A program made the position numbers and the translations under genes. A stretch of 64,000 nt of DNA from Heliocidaris tuberculata (lineage: Eukaryota; Echinodermata; Echinoidea; Camarodonta; Echinometridae), in assembly GCA_025618425.1 (NCBI GenBank), contig CM046852.1, positions 7,936,303-8,000,302 on the forward strand, given 5' to 3'. The notes beneath the pieces are model-generated. The model saw only the letters and a list, made by a program, of their open reading frames with translations, had not been told where the DNA came from and did not search any database. Positions 34,357 to 64,000 of this stretch are shown piece by piece (position 1 is the first letter of the stretch; each line of letters begins with the position of its first letter).

Positions 34357-34550
34357 CAATTTTTTTATTGGATTGCAATACAACATTATGGAAGAAACTA
34401 TGTGAAAGCAACTGGGAAAGGTTTCTTATATGTACTATAGTACTTCGATCAGTATTCGACGTGTAGGCCTATATATTTGTGAGGTTTTGTAATCATCGAT
34501 CGACTGATGATGAGATATTGACTCAGTCTTGCAGAAGGACACCTGCACTA

Positions 34551-34761
34551 CTCTCTCTCTAAAAAAAAAGAGTGAATTTTCACTATGTTTTCACTCCCCC
34601 GGGAGTCACGTCAGTGATCACTTGTTTAGGAGTGAATATCAAGTGACTATCGAGTGCTCTCTAAAAGGAAAAGAGTGGAGTTTCACTCCATTTTCACTCT
34701 ATTTTTATCCCCCGGGGAGTGACGTCAGTGATCCGACTCGATTTTTTTTTTATAGAGAGAG
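34551..34761 (-). mobile_element. TA-flanked MITE, copy B (downstream of PAH1)
   Basis: Reverse-complement relative of 14274-14476. It starts CTCTCTCTCTAAAAAAAA, contains CCCCCGGGAGTCACGTCAG and CCCGGGGAGTGACGTCAGTG, and is flanked by TA (34549-34550, 34762-34763). Confidence 0.82.
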
Positions 34762-34763
34762 TA

Positions 34764-35680
34764 CATACAGAAATCTATATGGAGCTACATACACACATAG
34801 TGTGAAAGTTTGGTCCAAACATTTCAACTATTTCTAATCATATTTCGAATAATAGGGCATTTTATAAGCGACATTCTTCCAAGCTACAGCATGAAAAGAA
34901 CAAGAAAGCTCATAAATTATTTCCACTTTTAACTCGACCTTCTCTAAGTAGAACTAAGATCCGCATTTTAACAATATACACAACCACCTAGAGGAATTCC
35001 ATGATGAATTTTTATGATTTCCGAATATACTGACTTCCTGAAGTACTAAAACTGACTATCAAGGCCGGATGTTTGGAAAGTTACTGGTCGCCCATATAAA
35101 ATAGCAAATGGCTGGTGTACTAATCCCCAGCGAGCAGAGAATGTGCACAGAATATAGGTGAAATAGGTGAAATATAGGTGAAATATTTATGGGTTACTGT
35201 ATTATCTAATACAATAACAATACTTTACAATGTATTTACATACAATGATGTAATAAATCATGAGTACAAGTAACAGAGCTTGACTAAAACGTGTATTAGT
35301 AAAAGTGTATTAAAAGTGATGATACATAAGGATAGCATAGATTGATCATGTTGATTTGCTTGCAGCCCCCAAACATTATATACAGGCAATCCCTCAAAAA
35401 AACAATGTTTTATTGATATCATTGATTATTGTATATTGTTTTATTTTTGCTTTGTTTTCAGTAGCTTTCTTTATCCTTTCTTAAAGATTTTTTCCCCTGA
35501 AATAATCTAGATGATTATGGTTGAAGAATTATGTCAAATAATTTCAAATGCAAAATGGTAGAAAACGAAATTTATAAAATTCATCTTTTTTTTTCAATTG
35601 CTACACGGTCATTGTAAATATGACATCATTATCTTATACCATTAGTCATTATAGTTAATAAATTGTATTGACATCATACA
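34764..35680. other. Intergenic DNA, no recognised content
   Basis: AT-rich, with GGTGAAATA triplicated near 35155-35180; otherwise nothing. Confidence 0.5.
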
Positions 35681-35756
35681 TTTTTTTTGGGGGGGGGGGG
35701 GGGGGGGGGGCTAATTTCGACAGAGCGCGCCCAGACCCGACTGTTTAGTAAAAGCC
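35681..35756. repeat. G-run and end of a GTACTAAACAGTCGGG-type element
   Basis: A 27-base G-run, then CCCGACTGTTTAGTAAAAGCC, which matches the right terminus of the 27831-29445 element. No left partner was found nearby. Confidence 0.55.
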
Positions 35757-35759
35757 GCT

Positions 35760-36590
35760 GTAGCCAGTCATTTATATTTTATGAACTGTTTAATAAATAT
35801 GTAACGGTGCATTGGTTTGGTTTTACATTATAGACCTGGCTTATCATTTTGAGAAAAAATTATGTCGATATTGCTGTACCTTGTTTTATCGTATATATCA
35901 TTCATTACTTCATTTTAAGTTAGTTTCAGTTTCAGTCTCGGTTTATTATTTCATATTTCACATTTAGAGTTTTATCCACAATATAAATGGTACAATCGAA
36001 CATGAAATCTATTGTCAGAGAAAATAAAAGAAGGTGAGTACCTCATAATTATTTATACGTTTGCATGCAGTATTAATTGAAAAGACTGTGGAGGAGCCTA
36101 TAAGGAGAAAGATATACGCCCGTGAGTTATATAGGCTCCAAAGAGTGATAAGATTTATAATAAATAGTCTTTACAAATAGTGGGAACGAGCTATGCATGA
36201 GACAGCAATATGAGTATATAAAATACAATTATTGTATCGCAGTAATCAAACTCGCATTCATAGAAATGGTACTGGATGGTAGCGTCACTTTCATTACAAT
36301 AATAACAATTCACATTTGCATATATATATAAGAATTTCCTGTATACACTTTGCTATTGCTTTTCAGCTATATTCCCGAAGCCTGATTATTGCATCCAAAA
36401 TCCATGCTGATATTGAACGTTTGGTTCAAGACCGAATAAAGAAGTAAAGAAAAAAAAAGTTAATAGATAAAACAATATACATGTATCTGTGTATATAGCA
36501 CATGTAATATCCAAATGTTCTTGCATCATCATGATCATACACAGTTACAAATTTAGGCAGAGTTCGAAGGAACCTTGCTATGTATACTAA
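35760..36590. other. Intergenic DNA, no recognised content
   Basis: AT-rich sequence without clear repeats or coding signal. Confidence 0.5.
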
Positions 36591-36652
36591 AAAAAAAATT
36601 AAAAAATCTAGTTATGGATTCGGAGCGATTGCGTGAGAAAGTGAATGAGGGA

Positions 36653-36725
<73 letters not shown>

Positions 36726-36737
36726 GGGGGGGGGGCG
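36653..36737. repeat. (GA)n and G-run
   Basis: About 70 bases of GA, then a G homopolymer. Confidence 0.95.
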
Positions 36738-37228
36738 GTGAGAGAACTCTCATACTAGAGCACACATAAGTAATTCATCCGCTCGCAATGCATTCTTGTG
36801 AGGCGGAGCAAAGTTAATAGGATAAAAATTGATTAAAGAAATTCATATAAAATCGAGTATCTGTCATCTGTAAATTTAAAGAAGGCAAATGATGTTTAAT
36901 AGTCATAATGTTTTCGATTTTACCCCTCGGCTGAAGTGAGCTTGTCTTTGTGTTCTTTTAAAGGGTTTATATTATCTCAGTGTATTTCCACTATTTCAGC
37001 CTGCGATTCGGCTAGAGTTATGTTTAGCCGCGTTTCAGCCTTCGTAACTTTTGTTATCGCCGGGAAAATGCCCAAATAAAGTACCTCATTCAGGGGATTT
37101 TTATATTTTGTCTCTACTCTGAACGTTATAACAAATTCCACCCCAACGATTTCTAAATACAACTGTATGATTTTTTTATTACTGTCGATTTAACAGGTGA
37201 GCGAATGGGGACCAGAATTACTTATGTG

Positions 37229-37904
37229 CATGGGTGTCGATCCGGGGGGGGGGGGGGGGGAAGGGGGTATAGATCTCCCCAGTATTTGAGGTGGGGGGGG
37301 GGGGAATGGCCTGTATTATCATCCCCCAAATTTTTTTGGATAAAATAAATAAAAATTATGATACATTAACTTAAAACTAATAATTATCCAAACTCATTAT
37401 GTTTGATCTTTAAATACCGGTGACACGACATTTGCTCCTGCGACATTTGCTCCTCCGTCTATATCTCGAAAGGTCAAAGGTTAAGGGCAAGGTCATGATT
37501 TGGTTTTTTGTTAAGGACAATGTGAAGATTAGGATTAGGGTTAGGGTTAGGGTTAGGGTTAGGTTTAGGCTTAGGATTAACACGGCAAAGTTAGACCGGA
37601 GCAATTGTCGCAGGAGCAAATGTCATGGAACCGAAATCATCAGAAGTAAAGGAAATAAGAAATGCCTTAATTTCAATGCGAAAATATCAAAGAAAATTTG
37701 TTCGCTAGCATTGTTATTCTCAAATAAGGGGTTCCGTCCATTGGCGTAGATCCGTGCATTCCTTCTTTTCATTAACCATTTTGGGATGCTCTAAAATGCA
37801 AGTTTTATAGACAGATTTTTGAATAAGTCCCTGGTGTGGGAGGGGGAATACCCCCTCCCACAGCCGGTCATCCCCCCAATCATGAACATGGATCGACACC
37901 CCTG
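37229..37904. mobile_element. hAT-type element with nested inverted repeat (upstream of PAH2)
   Basis: Left CATGGGTGTCGATCC, right GGATCGACACCCCTG. The 8-bp duplication CTTATGTG is perfect (37221-37228, 37905-37912). It contains a second inverted-repeat element at about 37418-37640. Confidence 0.87.
37418..37640. repeat. Nested inverted repeat with telomere-like GGGTTA units
   Basis: Arms contain CGACATTTGCTCCTGCGAC and the mirrored GTCGCAGGAGCAAATGTC. The centre carries about seven GGGTTA-like units (37533-37575). Confidence 0.78.
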
Positions 37905-37912
37905 CTTATGTG

Positions 37913-38730
37913 AGCCCAATAGAGGTTAAATTATATTAGCCTGGGGGCCATGATTGTACCTATGAGGATTGGGTTGTCATATTCAATGAGAAGTGGCAAA
38001 GGCATAAGCGTATAAGCACAGGGCATATTTTCGGGAAGGGAGCTGACGACTTTTGCCTGAATATCAACTTTCCAGTTTCTAATTTTTTTCGATTGAGCGA
38101 ATTTTGAAACTTATGTGGTGAAAATGTTCAGAATTTACAAATTCAGGCACCTCGCTGCCCGAATATTTGGTGGTAGTGCCCAAATATCGGCACCTTCAAA
38201 TTCCTCGGGGAGGGGGGGGGGGGGCTGCAGCCCCCACGGCCGGCCCCACGGTCCGCGCCTCGTATGCCATTGGGCAAAGGCGTCATTTAAAAAAAAAATG
38301 AAACAAACCCCATTTAATCTTTTTCATTGCATGACATGGCATAACGGTACCTTTAAATGATTTAGATTTGGGGTCATGATCGTTTTTAAACGAGGAATAG
38401 GTGGGTGGGGGCCATCATCCACTCTCAAATTAGAGTCTGTGTTCAGAGACTAGCGAGTTGAGACCTGAGACAGCGCCCACTTTCATACCCCCACGCACAC
38501 CCATCAATTACACACAAAATACTCAACACGGGATTTGCTATTCACGATTCAATCAAGCCCGGCTGTACACACACAGCTGTATCAATTTTGTGTTGCTCTG
38601 CGCTCTGGCCCTATTGAATGCAGCACTTGCCCTGATCGATCCGCTTGCGAATGCGAAACCGCTCTTTTATGCTGTTCTTTTGGACTGAAAATTGCCTTGA
38701 TTTCTTGCTCAACACACATTATTCATCAAA
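37913..38730. other. PAH2 upstream flank
   Basis: Contains a GC-rich G-run patch at 38205-38260. No TATA box, CpG cluster or repeat could be assigned; the PAH2 leader should lie in the 3' part. Confidence 0.4.
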
Positions 38731-60452
<21,722 letters not shown>

Positions 60453-60879
60453 AGATGGAGGAATGAACAAGATCACAAGAGCACAAAGTAAATACATCTA
60501 TAGCCTTTCTAAAGTTATTCATGTTAAAGTTGTATTTGTATCCTTTGGATATTTTTTAAACTTGCATCTGCCATAAATATGAATTTACTTTTTATTCACA
60601 ACTGTGAAGAATTCTAAGATATGAACTTAGAGACTGTTCAATGTTCATTTTATCCTGAAATGAAGGCATTGATTACTGAAGTCAAAGAATGGGTAAGTTT
60701 CTGTTTATGCAGGGTTTTTTTTTAAAGTGTTCATTGAAATGATGTTTGGTGCTTTGGAATCAGAGAATGGTATTGAAAAGAAGCATGTGGAAGCTTTTTC
60801 GTCTTACACTCATCAGAGTAAACCACAAGAATGAACAGATAGCCAAAATTAAACAATATAAACAGAAACTAAGTGTATA

Positions 60880-61545
60880 TGTGACCAGGCACCACAAAAC
60901 CACCAAAAAGTCGCACTGTGTGATTTTCAGTTAGAGCTCAATCAATGTGTTTTAGGTTGTCATGGTCAAATTTTAGTTTTGGGTATTTCCTGAAAGAGTA
61001 TACATTTTTCCAAGTAATCTAAAAATTTGGAGACACCAAACAATCTAAAAGTGGTATATTTGACAGTTTTTTTAATTAGACTTGTGTGTGTCTTCTCTGG
61101 ATTTTGTGGTATTACTTTTCTTTTTTATGACCCTGAATACTTGTCTCATTTTGATCTTGCATAACTTTTAAACAGAGTAAGTTCTTGCATTGATACTTGT
61201 GCACTATGATGAACAGGATATGACTAATTAGTATGCCAAGTTTTAGGACAATCTGATAATCCCTTCATAGAAATTTTCATTGAGTTCTAATCCTCATTTT
61301 GTCCCCTTAGCACAACACCTTGCAAGTCAGAGTGCTTCAATAGACTGCAAACTATAAACCCTTATTTCTCAGAAGTAACATTATGAGGGACTGTGCATTC
61401 TTCTCTTTGTACAGTGAGTTAGGAACATCCAATGCTAATGAGTTATATATCATTTTAAAGCTGAGAATCTCCTCTTTCAGAATCAGACCTTAACTAAAAA
61501 TTCATATCTGGCGACTTTTTGGAGGTTTTGTGGTGCCTGGTGACA
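60880..61545. mobile_element. TA-flanked element with TGTGACC ends, copy B
   Basis: TGTGACCAGGCACCACAAAA and TTTTGTGGTGCCTGGTGACA, with AAAAAGTCGC inside. Same size and layout as 53634-54288; it lies in the PAH2 3' flank or UTR. Confidence 0.85.
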
Positions 61546-62440
61546 TATTGTTTCTTTTCTTTTTTTCCTGTAATAATTCTTTTTAAAGTTATGTTATAAA
61601 TTACATTCCTTGCCTCATTATAGTTATAAATCAGTGGACAAACTAGAATAGTTATTGAAATATCCCTTTGACTGAAGATGTGATTTGCTGATATTAAAAA
61701 GATAAATGTGTAAACGTTTGTTCATGTATAGCTCAGTCTTATAGCCACATAGTCATAGGTTCTTGTGGGAAATTTGACATCATTCGGGTGTTGACCTATT
61801 ACAGGTGTTGTCAATCACTGAGAGTGGACTTCACTTTTAATGGCAGGCAATTCTTATGTAATGCATTGTGCCCTCCTCCTACTACAATGTAAGGAAATGT
61901 CATGATCATAAATCTCCCCAGCTCAAGTAATTTTAAGGCGGGACAGACCCATGGTCAGACCCATCTCCCTGGTTTCGCTGCCTGCCTGCCTGTGAGACCT
62001 CACACGCATTAATTGGCAGTTCAACCGAAATCTGGTGTCACCGAATTATGATGCAGTGTACATGGAAACTGACGACTGTATGGCTTCAAAGGAATCTGTG
62101 AATGGTGGTGTCCTTTTCATCAAATTTCATATTTCCATAGTCTATTCCTAGCATTTTGTATTCTGTAATCAATGAATTTCTTGAATTTATAAGAATGGTA
62201 TTGACAAGGATTTAGCTATACATAGAATATCTGTCATAAATGGACTATTCTTGAAGGCAATAATAGCATTTAAATTGATCCAAAACTCGTTTGTATTGTG
62301 TTAAATTTTAACACAATCTTTCGGCTCTAAAAGCTATTTTAACCCATTGCCTACAGGAAGCGGATAGTCCCTGTATTAACCATATGGTAATTAGAGAATT
62401 CAGTAGTCAACATTTTAAAAAGTGTATCATCCCAAGTGAT
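61546..62440. other. 3' flank or UTR of PAH2, no recognised content
   Basis: AT-rich DNA without repeats or coding signal that I could support. Confidence 0.45.
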
Positions 62441-62444
62441 GGAA

Positions 62445-62450
62445 AATAAA
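62445..62450 (+). terminator. Candidate poly(A) signal downstream of PAH2
   Basis: AATAAA 2.0 kb after the stop; a second hexamer lies at 62629-62634 within a TA-rich stretch. The 3' UTR end cannot be fixed without transcripts. Confidence 0.22.
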
Positions 62451-62646
62451 TTGGCTGAAGCCGCTGAATCATAGACGAACATTCCTGGTTATGAAATGGT
62501 GAATTGCAAGTGCACAAACATTTACCCGATGTTTAGCTATGAACTTATTTTCATTGAATATGTAGTGTACAAATTGTATTCTTGTATACTTTTACTTTCA
62601 TAGTGTGCTTTTCATATATACATGTATAAATAAATATATATATATA

Positions 62647-62821
62647 CAGTGGAACCTCGTTATAAAGAGCACTGATATAACAAACTCTCGTTATAACAAG
62701 GTGATTTTCCTGGTCCCATCTCTTTGTATTCTATTGTATTTTGGCCCTGATATAACAAGGTTTCGATATAAAGAGGTAATTTCTCTGGTCCCAAGGACCT
62801 CGTTATAACGAGATTCCACTG
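62647..62821. mobile_element. TA-flanked MITE (CAGTGGAACCTC ends), copy B
   Basis: Intact 175-base element: CAGTGGAACCTCGTTATAA and TTATAACGAGATTCCACTG with TA on both sides. Pogo/Tigger-like termini. Confidence 0.87.
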
Positions 62822-62827
<6 letters not shown>

Positions 62828-62863
<36 letters not shown>

Positions 62864-62880
62864 ATTTTTTTTTTTTAAAT
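62828..62880. repeat. Poly(T) tract
   Basis: About 45 T with one A, next to the TA-flanked MITE. It could mark the end of a retro-inserted sequence on the minus strand. Confidence 0.8.
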
Positions 62881-63482
62881 CAGGATTTAAATACTTGTAA
62901 GGTTATATTTCATTATGTGGAATTATATGCTGACATAGAAATACATTTATCATTGAAAACAAGGAAATATGAAGAAAAAATCAAAGAGAGTTAGAACACA
63001 TTGTAAGCATCACTCTTGTGAGCCTGAGGTACTGTGAATAACATTATACACGGACGTCATCTTATCTTTTATACATCTTATATCATATCTTCTTTTTTCT
63101 AGTAGTCTTTATGTTTTCTTGTGATAGTGGTGTTGTGTCAGGGGTTTATTGGGGCTGATAAAGTTTTAGTTTGCAGCTGTGTTTTCATGTATACAAATTA
63201 TATAAAAACAGTTTAATTTTGATGTGCAGCTTTATTATCAGCAGCTAGAAAGTATCATTGAAAAAAGATGTGTGTTTTCACCATATTGTTCATGATCAAC
63301 TCAAATTCACTATTATATTGCTTGGATAAGCATAGCAGGAGTACTTGTGAAAAGTTTTCTGTAAGTTTTTTTTTTTTTTATACTGTAACATACTGTTGTA
63401 CATGTATCTGTATGTTTCATACAGCATATATGTTTGACTTTTTCGACAAGCTTAATAGAATTTTGAATAGGTTATGAAGCCT
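62881..63482. other. Intergenic DNA, no recognised content
   Basis: AT-rich. The remaining 63696-64000 is likewise without recognisable features. Confidence 0.45.
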
Positions 63483-63695
63483 TGCCCTGATCACACAGTG
63501 GTAGGGCAGTGGTCTTGTAACAGGGAGGTTCAGGGTTTGACACCAAGTGCAGTGCCTTTTAGTAAGACATTAATCCTCAATTAGCGAGTCCCTTGGATAG
63601 GAAGTTAAAGCTATATGTCCACTGCTTAATTATCTACAATTACATACTTGCTTTCTTAGCCGTCAGGCAAACTTGATCAATGCTTTCAGTACAGT
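63483..63695 (+). mobile_element. tRNA-derived SINE, family A, copy 3
   Basis: CACAGTGGTAGGGCAGTGG, GGTTCAGGGTTTGACACC, AGTGCCTTTTAGTAAGAC and CTTTCTTAGCCGTCAGGC follow the same order as copy 1. Confidence 0.78.
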
Positions 63696-64000
63696 GTACT
63701 CAAAAAATTTCCAGGCAAATTTTTGTTGTTTACAGTCCCTATGTAATGACTTTGACAAGTTTTAAGTAGGACCATATTTGAGATTACAGCATTATAAGTC
63801 TACAATACTTGCGACCACATTTTTATTTTAGTTTTAGCCATGTTAAAACTTTTTTTTGTATACAATATAATGCCAGATTATGTGTTCAATTTGTCAAGTA
63901 TACTTTTTGTTATTTTATTATTTTGTATTCATAATTGGTCAATTGCACAAAAATGGATAAATTATATAGAGTTCTGATATCATATTTTCATATTCTCAAT

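Noticed and set aside
37533..37575. Interstitial telomere or chromosome fusion point
   Set aside because: Only about seven units, lying inside a nested inverted-repeat element.

Overview
The window is animal nuclear DNA. Its genes have long introns with GT-AG borders, and the intergenic and intronic DNA is AT-rich and packed with microsatellites and short inverted-repeat transposons. The codon-level match to deuterostome proteins, plus repeats such as the TTCCGAAGGTTCG family and palindromes beginning GGGCCC(C/T)GTTTCATAAA, suggests a marine invertebrate deuterostome, most likely a sea urchin or another echinoderm. The species assignment is inference.

Three protein genes can be assembled exon by exon, all on the + strand. 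(1) 1811-8021: an SLC35F3/F4-type multipass transporter, six coding exons, 416 aa, probably preceded by an untranslated leader exon. (2) 11438-33988: a phenylalanine hydroxylase-type aromatic amino acid hydroxylase (called PAH1 here), 13 exons, 455 aa. (3) 38731-60452: a second hydroxylase of the same type (PAH2), 13 exons, 460 aa. The two hydroxylases are tandem paralogs. Exons 2-12 have identical lengths and phases, and the proteins agree at about four-fifths of positions by hand count. Both keep the iron ligands (two His and one Glu). PAH2 looks like an ordinary PAH, whereas PAH1 has changed several residues of the otherwise near-invariant pterin-binding loop.

Everything else is non-coding or mobile. 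Six insertions end in CA(G/T/C)(G/T)GGCG-like termini with 8-bp target duplications (hAT type). Several elements are flanked by TTAA, several by TA, and two foldback elements by TAA or TTA. Two tRNA-derived SINE families are present. A LINE reverse transcriptase fragment on the minus strand (29996 back to 27386) is split by a 1.6-kb element with a 9-bp target duplication. Further nested insertions lie at 47036-48456 and 49494-49795. A 450-bp minisatellite that switches strand at its centre sits in PAH1 intron 11.

Layout: 1-1802 upstream or intronic DNA; 1803-8021 transporter; 8022-11437 intergenic with MITEs; 11438-33988 PAH1; 33989-38730 intergenic with MITEs; 38731-60452 PAH2; 60453-64000 3' flank or UTR with MITEs and a SINE. 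Nothing indicates that the transporter works with the hydroxylases; they are simply neighbours.
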